This document shows positions 5,369-13,070 of a DNA stretch of 17,314 nucleotides, one piece after another. Numbering within the stretch: position 1 is the stretch's first letter; each line of letters starts with the position of its first letter. The notes beneath the pieces are model-generated. The model did no database searches. It was not told where the DNA came from and saw only the letters and a program-made list of their open reading frames with translations. Source of the stretch: Patescibacteria group bacterium (GTDB lineage Bacteria > Patescibacteriota > Patescibacteriia > XYB2-FULL-38-15); assembly GCA_018818855.1 (NCBI GenBank), contig JAHIRI010000035.1, forward strand, positions 1 through 17,314. The letters are read 5' to 3'. Both the position numbers and the translations under genes were made by a program.

Positions 5369-5382
5369 GCGTGCCGTCTTTT
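5348..5382 (-). terminator. Intrinsic terminator at the end of the mltG run
   Basis: On the minus strand the stem GACGGCAC (5371-5378)/GTGTCGTC (5354-5361), one G-U pair, is extended by AAAA/TTTT and closes a 9-base loop (5362-5370). Six T residues follow (5348-5353). It lies 15 bases after the mltG stop codon and closes the long minus-strand gene run. Confidence 0.9.
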
Positions 5383-5396
5383 AAAAAATATTTTAT

Positions 5397-6422
5397 CTAT
5401 TGCAAATACTTTGCCTTATTCGCTTTATGTTCTTCAAAGTCTCGGCTATAGATTGTCTGACCGTCCTTGGCGTGTAAAAAATACCAATAGTTGTTAGCTT
5501 CGGGAAAAATCGCCGCTCGAATCGCCGCGAGCCCCGGGTTTCCGATCGGTCCGGCGGGCAGGCCGCGATATTTATAAGTATTGTGAGGAGAATTAATTTT
5601 TAAATCATCCAAACTCGGCTGGGTCTCGTATTTTCCGGTCGCATAATTTACTGTGGCGTCGGATTGAAGAGCAATGCCCTCATCAATTCTCCGCCAAAAA
5701 ATATCGGCGACCTTGGCCAAATCTTCTCCCCTCGCTTCTTTCTCAATAATTGAAGCCATCGTCACAATTTCAAAAATAGTTTTTTTCTGCCGGGCGATTT
5801 CCGCGCGTAAATCAGCTGATAATTTTTGATCGAAATTATCCAACATCTTTTTTATGATATGCTCGGCCACGGCTGTTTCTTTATCCCTCTCGCCCAAAAG
5901 TTCCGCAGGAAATTCTTTATAAATTCTATAAGTGTCAGGGAACAAATAACCCTCAAAACTTGCACCAGCCGGCCTATCCGATAAAAATTCGTAATCTTCA
6001 ATGTCCGATTTATAACTTTCCACCGCGTTCAAAAAAATATCTTTACTCACCACTTCTCCCTTGTCCAAATAATTCGCAACCTCTGCATTGTTCCATCCTT
6101 CAAGAATTTTTATGTCTCTTTCGTTTGTTTCTCCGATCGAAGTTAAAACCTCAACAATTTCCCAAATTCTCATATTTTCTCTTAATGTATGCTCTCCTGC
6201 CCTAAAATCGCTCTGAACTTTTCGGAGCCAAACATAAGTTTCAAAAATAAATTTATTTTTTATAAAATTCTGATCTACGAGGCGTCGGCTTATTTCATGC
6301 ACTCCCTCCCCTTTTTCAATTACAAAATTTTTCTCTGGGTAATTTTCAGACGGCGGAACAAAAATATACCAACCAACAATAACTAAAATCGCAAGGATCA
6401 CTAAAAAAATGATTTTTTTCAT
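5397..6422 (-). CDS. mltG: Endolytic murein transglycosylase MltG (YceG-like)
   Basis: MltG cleaves nascent peptidoglycan strands at the membrane and is thought to set glycan length and release. The 341-residue protein starts with a basic turn and a single membrane helix (3-22), then a LysM-like region (about 32-95), then the YceG catalytic domain. The catalytic glutamate is E227 in ASIIEKEA (the match of E. coli E218). The family signatures FEGYLFPDTYR (156-166), INSPHNTYKYRGLPAGPIGNPG (276-297) and the late YFLHAKDG (314-321) are intact. Length and motif order are normal. ATG at 6422 has no SD. It follows manC by 11 bp, is the last gene of the run and ends before a strong terminator. Neighbouring bcrC- and manC-like genes also serve the envelope. 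Confidence 0.95.
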   Translation of the reverse strand: MKKIIFLVILAILVIVGWYIFVPPSENYPEKNFVIEKGEGVHEISRRLVDQNFIKNKFIFETYVWLRKVQSDFRAGEHTLRENMRIWEIVEVLTSIGETNERDIKILEGWNNAEVANYLDKGEVVSKDIFLNAVESYKSDIEDYEFLSDRPAGASFEGYLFPDTYRIYKEFPAELLGERDKETAVAEHIIKKMLDNFDQKLSADLRAEIARQKKTIFEIVTMASIIEKEARGEDLAKVADIFWRRIDEGIALQSDATVNYATGKYETQPSLDDLKINSPHNTYKYRGLPAGPIGNPGLAAIRAAIFPEANNYWYFLHAKDGQTIYSRDFEEHKANKAKYLQ

Positions 6423-6433
6423 AAAAATAAAAT

Positions 6434-7492
6434 TTATAAATATTTTTTAAATCCCTTTTCCCCCAACTCTTCAACAATTTTTTTTACTTCCCCCGCTCTT
6501 TCTTTCGGACAGACAAGTAATGCATCCTCGGTCAAAACTACTACAGTATTTTGAAGACCAACCGTGGCGACAAATTTATCCGGCGGACCGTAAATCAAAC
6601 AATCTCTTGTATCCAGGGCGAGCACCTTACCCTTTATCAAATTTTTATTACCCGGCGACAAAATATCTTTTATAATATGCCATTTCCCCAGATCAGACCA
6701 GTTTAATCCAGCCGAAATTATAGTAGCTATTTTATTGGTTTTTTTTGTGATGGCCGATTCAATATGAATCTTTTCCAACTTAGCATATTGCTCTCTGGCA
6801 GAACCAGCTGCTATCTTTTTACACACCTCATACATTTTTGGTTGAAATTTTCTAAACAAATCAAGAATGGTTTTTAATTTCCAAATATACATTCCGGTAT
6901 GGCAAAAATACTCTCCTGATTTAATCAATTTTTTACAATAATCAACTTTGGGTTTTTCAATCCAACCATTAACTTTAAAAATTTTAATTTCTTTTCCGCC
7001 AGCTAATTTTTTACCGATTTTTATGTAGCTATATCCTTCATCGGGAAAAGTCGGTTTTGCGCCGGGCGTTATAATATATTCCGGATTTTTTTCCAAAAAT
7101 TTTTCCGCAACAACAAGTTCGGCGCGAAAAGCGGCGGGATCAGAAATATAATCATCTGACGGCAAACTTGCAACTATTACTTCCTCGCCAAAACGACGCG
7201 CCAAAACACAACTTTCAAGACAGATTGCCGGTCCGGTATTTCGTCCCGCTGGCTCTAAAATCATATTCTTATCTGCCAGTCCCGGAATTTCTTTTTTCAA
7301 TCTCTTGGCCATCTTTTGATTTAGGGAAATGAAAAGATCGCCGCTTTTTTTAAGCAATGGTTTTATGCGATTCACCGTGCCGCGGATAAGAGTATTTTCC
7401 CCGACTAGCGCCTGAAATTGCTTTGGATTATTCTCGCGCGAAACCGGCCAAAGTCTTGTCCCTGATCCCCCAGCTCTAATTACAATTTTCAT
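6434..7492 (-). CDS. manC: Mannose-1-phosphate guanylyltransferase (GDP-mannose pyrophosphorylase)
   Basis: The enzyme makes GDP-mannose from mannose 1-phosphate and GTP in the cytoplasm, feeding glycan and surface polysaccharide synthesis. The 352-residue protein carries the nucleotidyltransferase loop AGGSGTRLWPVSR (7-19) with PKQF (23-26), EPAGRNTGPAI (80-90), the metal-site PSDDYI (111-116), a GYSYI loop (153-157), the sugar-phosphate signature WIEKP (177-181), TGMYIWK (199-205) and WSDLGKW (265-271). It is the short, monofunctional type: there is no phosphomannose isomerase domain after about residue 350. R6 sits where many relatives have Leu or Met. The ATG overlaps the stop of the upstream bcrC-like gene by four bases (ATGA), which implies translational coupling. 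GDP-glucose or other specificity cannot be excluded. Confidence 0.92.
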   Translation of the reverse strand: MKIVIRAGGSGTRLWPVSRENNPKQFQALVGENTLIRGTVNRIKPLLKKSGDLFISLNQKMAKRLKKEIPGLADKNMILEPAGRNTGPAICLESCVLARRFGEEVIVASLPSDDYISDPAAFRAELVVAEKFLEKNPEYIITPGAKPTFPDEGYSYIKIGKKLAGGKEIKIFKVNGWIEKPKVDYCKKLIKSGEYFCHTGMYIWKLKTILDLFRKFQPKMYEVCKKIAAGSAREQYAKLEKIHIESAITKKTNKIATIISAGLNWSDLGKWHIIKDILSPGNKNLIKGKVLALDTRDCLIYGPPDKFVATVGLQNTVVVLTEDALLVCPKERAGEVKKIVEELGEKGFKKYL

Positions 7493-8010
7493 ATCTTAAG
7501 TAGTTTTTTCCAATTAATTTTATTCACTGTGTAAACCGAAATCCACGCCAAAGTTACTCCGCCTAAAATATCCAGTGGATAATGCACTCCGACATAAATT
7601 CTTGAAAAACTAACAAACGCCGCCAAAATTAATAAAACCGTGCCCAACTTTTTATTATAAAAATAAATTCCAAAAGCCATGGCAAAAGATAAAAACGTAT
7701 GTGCCGAGGGAAACGACCCGTCGGATATTTTTCCTATCAACAAATTTACATCGTGCGCGGAAAATGGCCGCGGCCGGAAATAAAACAGGTTAATTATAAT
7801 TTTCACAAGATAGCTGAAAAATGCCGCCAAAATAATTTCCAAAATTATAGCTGCGTCTGCGCGACGATTATTTTTATTAAAAATTGTCCAAGCAACTATC
7901 ACAAAAGCCATGATAAAAATCAGATATTCCGCGCAAAAAATGCCGAGCCAGTCCAGCGGCCGCCACCTGCCGGCTAAATTATTTAAAAGCTGAAAAAGAT
8001 AATAATCCAT
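7489..8010 (-). CDS. PAP2-family undecaprenyl-diphosphate phosphatase, BcrC-like
   Basis: This 173-residue membrane protein has about five to six helices. The phosphatase motifs of the PAP2 superfamily are present: RPRPF at 79-83, SFPSAHT at 99-105 (nucleophile-assisting His 104) and SRIYVGVHYPLD at 136-147 (Arg 137 and catalytic His 143). The segment between motifs 1 and 2 (FSAHDVNLLIGKISDGSFPS) closely follows the BcrC subgroup, which recycles undecaprenyl diphosphate to the lipid carrier used for peptidoglycan. Asn 74 stands where other PAP2 enzymes have the Lys of motif 1; as far as I recall this is usual in BcrC relatives. It begins seven bases after fpg and its TGA stop overlaps the manC start. 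A lipid-phosphate phosphatase of different substrate is the alternative. Confidence 0.85.
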   Translation of the reverse strand: MDYYLFQLLNNLAGRWRPLDWLGIFCAEYLIFIMAFVIVAWTIFNKNNRRADAAIILEIILAAFFSYLVKIIINLFYFRPRPFSAHDVNLLIGKISDGSFPSAHTFLSFAMAFGIYFYNKKLGTVLLILAAFVSFSRIYVGVHYPLDILGGVTLAWISVYTVNKINWKKLLKI

Positions 8011-8017
8011 AATTATT

Positions 8018-8836
8018 TTATTTTTGACAACTTGGACAAAAACTTGTTCCCCGTCCAGCTAATTTAATTGTTTTAACTTTTCCCCGGCAACCAATGCAGG
8101 GTTTTCCTCCGCGACCATAAACTTTTAGAAGCGGCACATAACCTCCCCTTTTTCCCAAGGCGTCAACGTAGGAATTAACTGAAGATCCGTGACGCGCGAG
8201 AGCGGCGACAAGAATTTTTCTAAGACACTGGTAAAGATTTTTTATTTCTTTCGCGGTTAGGGCGGAAACTTTTTTTGTTGGTAAAATCCTGGCGCAAAAA
8301 CAAACTTCTTGCGCATAAATATTGCCGACCCCAGCGATGAAGGTTTGATCCATCAAAAGTGGTTTTATTTTAGCATTTGGTTTTTTTGCCAGCAACTCAT
8401 TAAATTTATGAAGAGTAAGACTTTTATCCAAAATCTCCGGACCAAATTTATTTTTCATTAAAAATTTTTCTACTTCGCTGGATTTCATCAACTTCGCATA
8501 ACCAAAAAGGCGAAAATCATAATGCTTCAAATTGTGTCCGTCGGAAAAGGTGTAAATAATATGCGGCTTTCCAATCCCCTCTTTTCCGTCGTAAATTAAT
8601 TGCCCTGTCATTTTTAAATGTATAACAATGCTCCAACTGCCGGAAAGATCAATAACTAAAATTTTTGCCCGCCGACGAATATCTTTCACGCTTTTCCCGG
8701 TCACGATCTTTTCAAACTTAGCGGCCGGTATATTTACCATTCTCGCTAATTTAACTTCAACAAATTTTATTTTTTTACCTTTTATTCTGGCGATTAGTTG
8801 CCTTCTAATTGTTTCTACTTCTGGCAGCTCCGGCAT
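8018..8836 (-). CDS. mutM: Formamidopyrimidine-DNA glycosylase (Fpg/MutM)
   Basis: This base-excision repair enzyme removes 8-oxoguanine and formamidopyrimidines and nicks the abasic site. The 272-residue protein has the invariant N-terminus (M)PELPEVE with catalytic Pro2 and Glu3, Lys58 in RRRAKIL (the match of E. coli K57), HLKMTGQL (73-80), and the helix-two-turn-helix part with KPLLMDQTFIAGVGNIYAQE (158-177). The C-terminal zinc finger has Cys247, Cys250, Cys267 and Cys270 with GRGT (261-264). All catalytic and DNA-contacting signatures are present and the length is typical. It starts four bases after the ATPase stop and ends seven bases before the bcrC-like gene, so it is cotranscribed in the long run. 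No SD is visible. Confidence 0.96.
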   Translation of the reverse strand: MPELPEVETIRRQLIARIKGKKIKFVEVKLARMVNIPAAKFEKIVTGKSVKDIRRRAKILVIDLSGSWSIVIHLKMTGQLIYDGKEGIGKPHIIYTFSDGHNLKHYDFRLFGYAKLMKSSEVEKFLMKNKFGPEILDKSLTLHKFNELLAKKPNAKIKPLLMDQTFIAGVGNIYAQEVCFCARILPTKKVSALTAKEIKNLYQCLRKILVAALARHGSSVNSYVDALGKRGGYVPLLKVYGRGGKPCIGCRGKVKTIKLAGRGTSFCPSCQK

Positions 8837-8840
8837 AAAT

Positions 8841-11459
8841 TTAATTTATCGAAGAATTATTTAAAATCCTCATTTCTTTCTTATGTCTGGTAATAAAAAT
8901 AAATTTTACCAACTCAATCAATAAAAGGTTTATCAAACCCAATGATACTACAATCCCCCAATCTCGCAAACTAAGCGGCACTGTCCTCAAAACTTTTTGA
9001 AAGAACGGAACATACAGCGCGATAAAAAACATTGAAAAACCGAAAAGCACGGAAAAATTCAAAAATTTATTTTTAAAAGGATTCATGTGCCAAAGTGAAA
9101 ATCTTAAACTCCGGCAACTCCAGATATAGAACAATGAATTAATCCCCAATCCAACAAAAATGACCGTTCTTGTATAATTGATATCCTGCCCGATTTTCCA
9201 AAAATAATAGAAAAGTCCAAGGAGCAGCAAGGACGTTAAAATGCCAATCACAAAAATAATTATTCTCATTTCCGTGTTTAAAATATTTTCAGTTTTTCTT
9301 CTTGGTTTATCCAGCATCAATCCTTTTTCTTCTGGCTCAAAAGAAAGGGCAATGGACGGCAAACCGTCTTCAATTAAATTAACCCAAAGAATCTGCGCCG
9401 CCAAAACGGGCAGGGGCAGCCCCAAAAACAAACTGCCTCCGACAATAATCATTTCTGTAAAACTGTCAGATAACAGGTAGGTGATAACTTTCCTGACATT
9501 TTCAAAAATCGCGCGCCCTTGTTTAACTGCCTTAACGATTGTGGCAAAATTATTGTCTAAAAGCACTATATCCGCGGTTTCCTTGGCTACTTCCGTACCT
9601 GAACCAAGAGCAACGCCTATGTCCGCCTTTTTAAGAGCCGGCGCGTCATTTACTCCATCACCAGTCATTGCCACCACCTCGCCCTTCCTCTGCCAGGCTT
9701 CAATAATTCTCATTTTATGCCGCGGCTCAACACGAGCGTAAACATCAACGCGCCTTAATACTGACGAAAATTTTTCATCACTCATTTCATCCAAATCTCT
9801 ACCCTCTAAAATATTCTCTTCTCTCGCCGACAAACCAACTTCTTCGGCGATTGTTTTCGCGGTTAATCTATGATCACCAGTAATTAAAATTGGCCTAATG
9901 CCCGCTCTCTTGCACGCCTCTATTGTTTCCCGCGCCTCCGGCCGCAAGGGATCCTTCAGAGCAACCAAACCAACAAAAACTAAATCCTGCAATTTTTCCA
10001 GATTATCTCCCTCCCCGTGGGCTACGGCTAAAAGTCTAAGGCCCTTGTTGGTCAAATTTTCTATTTCTTTTTCAATTTTTTTAACTCTGTTGCTGTTTAA
10101 CTTTTCTTTTTTACCATTAATCTCGAGCCATCCCGACATGGACAGCACTACCTCGGGCGCCCCTTTCACAAAAATAATTTTTGAACGACCGGCCGAATGC
10201 AATGTCGCCATGTACTTTTTTTCTTCATCGAAAGGAACCTCGCCAATCCTCGGATTTTCTTTTTCCAACTCATCTTTTCGCAAACCTGCCTGCACGGCCG
10301 CCAAAAGCAAAGCTTGTTCCGTAGCATCGCCAAAAATTACCCAATTTTTTAATTCTTCTTCAGGATTCTCGATAACCGCGTTATTGCAAAGAAGCCCAAT
10401 TTCTAGAACTTTGACTTTTGATTTCTCGCTTTGGCTTTCCGTAAAAATATGATCAACCATCATCTGGCCGAGAGTTATAGTCCCGGTTTTGTCGGAGCAA
10501 ATCACTGACGTGCTCCCCAGCGTCTCGGCGGCCACTAACCTTCTCACCAACGCCTTCTCCCTCAAAATTCTCTGCATGCCAATTGCCAAAATTACAGTAA
10601 GGGCGACAAGAAGGCCTTCGGGAATGGCCGCTACCGCTACGGCTACTGCCGTCAAAAATATCTCAACAAACGGCCTTCCCTGGATAATGCCAAGTAAAAA
10701 AATAAACAGGCAAACCAAGGAAAAAAATATTGCGAGCCACTTGCTGAATTTTGCTAATTGCCTTTGAAGCGGCGTTTTTTCTTCCCCCGTTTCATGAACC
10801 ATCAAAGCAATTTTTCCTAACTCCGTTTTGCTGCCCGTTTCAACTATTACCGCCTTTCCACGCCCCCTGACCGCGCTTGTTCCCATATAAACCATATTTT
10901 CTCTGTCAGCCAAAACTTCTCCTGCCTCCAGGGCAACTGATTTTTTGTTGGACGGGACGGATTCTCCGGTCAGGGCGGCTTCCATAATTTGTAAATTGTT
11001 AACTTCAATCAATCTGGCGTCTGCCGAAATTTTATCTCCAGCCTCAATTAAAATTATATCTCCCGGCACTAAATCTTCTACCGTAATCTCGGTCTCCCGG
11101 CCGTCCCGCAATACCCTTGCCTTGTGTTCAAGCATTGATTTCAGGCGTTCAATAATTTTCTCCGCCTTAGTTTCCTGGAAAAAACCGACAACAGTATTTA
11201 TAAAAACGGCGGCTAAAATCACCCCCGTGTCGGTAAACTCTTTCAAAAAAAATGTGATTCCCGAGGCAACCAAAAGAATATAAACCAGCGGACTTTTAAA
11301 CTGATTAAAAAAAATCTGAAGCTGTGTTAACTTCTTTTCTTCAGGCAATTTATTTGGTCCAATTTTTTTTAATCTCCGGGCGGCCTCTTCTTTGTCCAGC
11401 CCCTCCTTCGAAACTTTCAATCTGGCCAAAACTTCTTTTATTTCCAAACTATGCCACAT
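8841..11459 (-). CDS. P-type cation ATPase, calcium (PMCA/SERCA) type
   Basis: This 872-residue P2-type pump moves a cation, most likely Ca2+, out of the cell at the expense of ATP. Domains in order: N-terminal cation-ATPase region (1-60), M1-M2 (about 55-95), actuator with LTGES (163-167), M3-M4 with IPEGL (279-283), phosphorylation site DKTGT (D323), nucleotide-binding KGAPE (432-436), TGD (527-529), hinge TGDGVND (599-605), then M5-M10. Ion ligands by comparison with SERCA: E281 (E309), E669 (E771), N694 (N796) and D698 (D800) are kept, while S666 replaces N768 and E697 replaces T799. A calcium site II therefore looks intact and site I altered, so one-ion stoichiometry or another cation is possible. 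It begins 13 bases after gpmI and has no SD. Confidence 0.92.
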   Translation of the reverse strand: MWHSLEIKEVLARLKVSKEGLDKEEAARRLKKIGPNKLPEEKKLTQLQIFFNQFKSPLVYILLVASGITFFLKEFTDTGVILAAVFINTVVGFFQETKAEKIIERLKSMLEHKARVLRDGRETEITVEDLVPGDIILIEAGDKISADARLIEVNNLQIMEAALTGESVPSNKKSVALEAGEVLADRENMVYMGTSAVRGRGKAVIVETGSKTELGKIALMVHETGEEKTPLQRQLAKFSKWLAIFFSLVCLFIFLLGIIQGRPFVEIFLTAVAVAVAAIPEGLLVALTVILAIGMQRILREKALVRRLVAAETLGSTSVICSDKTGTITLGQMMVDHIFTESQSEKSKVKVLEIGLLCNNAVIENPEEELKNWVIFGDATEQALLLAAVQAGLRKDELEKENPRIGEVPFDEEKKYMATLHSAGRSKIIFVKGAPEVVLSMSGWLEINGKKEKLNSNRVKKIEKEIENLTNKGLRLLAVAHGEGDNLEKLQDLVFVGLVALKDPLRPEARETIEACKRAGIRPILITGDHRLTAKTIAEEVGLSAREENILEGRDLDEMSDEKFSSVLRRVDVYARVEPRHKMRIIEAWQRKGEVVAMTGDGVNDAPALKKADIGVALGSGTEVAKETADIVLLDNNFATIVKAVKQGRAIFENVRKVITYLLSDSFTEMIIVGGSLFLGLPLPVLAAQILWVNLIEDGLPSIALSFEPEEKGLMLDKPRRKTENILNTEMRIIIFVIGILTSLLLLGLFYYFWKIGQDINYTRTVIFVGLGINSLFYIWSCRSLRFSLWHMNPFKNKFLNFSVLFGFSMFFIALYVPFFQKVLRTVPLSLRDWGIVVSLGLINLLLIELVKFIFITRHKKEMRILNNSSIN

Positions 11460-11472
11460 AAAAAATTTTTAT

Positions 11473-13050
11473 TTATATTAATGGCGTTCCGCTCATTTCT
11501 TCCGGTTGTTTTATATCCATTATTTTTAAAATCGTTGGAGCAACATCAGCTAAAACTCCAACCGGCGACACTAAACTCAAATCTGCTTCCTCGCCACCCG
11601 CAACAGCCTCTTTATCTTTTAAATCTCGTCCGGCTAAAATAAACGGCACAGGATTAGTGCTGTGCTCTTTATCAATCTCACCGGTTTGTAAATTAAAGAC
11701 TTCTTCAGCATTGCCATGATCGGCGGTAAGAACCATAACTCCGCCCATGGGCAAAACTACATCTGCTATTTGCCCAACGCATTTATCAACGGTTTCTACG
11801 GCTTCTACGGTTTCCTTATGTTTCCCTGTGTGCCCGACCATATCAGCATTTGCGAAATTGACTACAATAAAATCATATTTTCTAGACATTATTACTTTAA
11901 TCAATTTTTCCGTAATAACTTTCGCGGACATCTCCGGCTTCTCGGCATAAGAAGCGACATGCGGCGAAGGAACAATTATCCTGTCTTCTCCAGGAAATTC
12001 TTCTTCCCTCATCCCATTAAAAAAGAAAGTTACATGAGCATATTTTTCCGTCTCGGCAATATGTAACTGTTTTAGTCCGGCCTCACTCAAAACTTCTGCC
12101 AAACAAACTTTTATTTTCTCCGGCGGAAAAATAACTTTGACCGGCAGACCGGCTTCATATTCAGTCATTGTGGCAAAAAATAATTTTGGAAAAAAATTAT
12201 CTCTCGGGAATTTATCAAAATTTTCTATGGTAAACGCTTTTGTCATTTGCCTCGCACGGTCGGCGCGATAATTGAAAAAAATTATCGCATCATTTTCTGA
12301 AACTGTGGCTACCGGTTTTTTCCTTTCCAAAATTACGATTGGCACAAACTCTTCATCATAAACTTTTTTTGCATACGATGCTTCTACTGCTTTTATTGGA
12401 TCAGAAAAAGATTCATCACTTTTTCCTTCAGCAATGGCCCGGTAAGCTTTTTCTGTTCTATCCCAACGGTTGTCGCGATCCATGGCATAAAAACGTCCGG
12501 AAAGCGTGGCAATTTTCCCCACGCCACTTTCCTTAATTTTTTCCTGCAACTTTTTTATAAAATCAACTCCACTGTTGTAAATCGTATCCCTTCCATCCAA
12601 AAAACAGTGAATGTAAACATTTTTTATTTTTTGTTGTTTGGCAAATTTTAGTATGGCATAAAGATGGTCAATTGTGGTATGTACGCGGCCGGTACTCACA
12701 AGCCCCATTAAATGAAGACTTGATTTATTTTTTTTGACGTGGGCGGCGGCATCAAGCAAAACTTTCTTTTTAAAAAAAGAGCCATCATTGATAGCTTTGT
12801 TGATTCTTGGAAGAGTCTGATAAAAAATCTTCCCTGTCCCAAGATTTAAGTGACCGACTTCCGAAGTTCCCATTTCTCCCCAGGAAAGACCGACTTCATC
12901 TCCGGAAGCCCGAAGCGTCATCGCCGGATAAGTAGCAATCAATTTATCGACGTTTGGTGTTTTGGCATCAAAAATAGCATTGCCCTTTCCTCCCGGAGCA
13001 ATTCCCCAGCCGTCTAAAATTGCAAGCACCACTGGCTTTGGACGATTCAT
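11473..13050 (-). CDS. gpmI: Cofactor-independent phosphoglycerate mutase, canonical-type paralogue
   Basis: The enzyme interconverts 3- and 2-phosphoglycerate in lower glycolysis using two Mn2+ and a phosphoserine intermediate. The 525-residue protein has normal length. Metal ligands and nucleophile match the Geobacillus enzyme almost one to one: D13, S63 (in GEMGTSEVGHLNLGTG), D403 and H407 (NADMVGHTG), D444-H445 (TADHGN) and H463 (EHSTNP). Substrate residues are also present: GRVHT (121-125), LDGRDT (151-156), GRFYAMDRDNRW (185-196) and YRADRAR (261-267). The usual Asn before the catalytic Ser is Thr62. It lies directly after a second, divergent paralogue (12-bp gap). Both look active, so this is not a decayed duplicate. 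No SD is present. Confidence 0.95.
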   Translation of the reverse strand: MNRPKPVVLAILDGWGIAPGGKGNAIFDAKTPNVDKLIATYPAMTLRASGDEVGLSWGEMGTSEVGHLNLGTGKIFYQTLPRINKAINDGSFFKKKVLLDAAAHVKKNKSSLHLMGLVSTGRVHTTIDHLYAILKFAKQQKIKNVYIHCFLDGRDTIYNSGVDFIKKLQEKIKESGVGKIATLSGRFYAMDRDNRWDRTEKAYRAIAEGKSDESFSDPIKAVEASYAKKVYDEEFVPIVILERKKPVATVSENDAIIFFNYRADRARQMTKAFTIENFDKFPRDNFFPKLFFATMTEYEAGLPVKVIFPPEKIKVCLAEVLSEAGLKQLHIAETEKYAHVTFFFNGMREEEFPGEDRIIVPSPHVASYAEKPEMSAKVITEKLIKVIMSRKYDFIVVNFANADMVGHTGKHKETVEAVETVDKCVGQIADVVLPMGGVMVLTADHGNAEEVFNLQTGEIDKEHSTNPVPFILAGRDLKDKEAVAGGEEADLSLVSPVGVLADVAPTILKIMDIKQPEEMSGTPLI

Positions 13051-13070
13051 AAAACTTATAACTTAACTTA
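13051..13070. repeat. Short AACTTA repeats between the two gpmI genes
   Basis: The sequence has units AACTTAT, AACTTA, ACTTAAT in a row. It covers the 12-bp gap and the last codons of the upstream gpmI. The unit matches that of the palindrome at 15448-15525 (AAACTTATAAACTTA). Confidence 0.5.

Noticed and set aside
1730..5396. Mobile element or integron carrying the three cassettes
   Set aside because: No transposase, integrase, target duplication or attC-like site was seen around them, so transfer remains only a hint from base composition.
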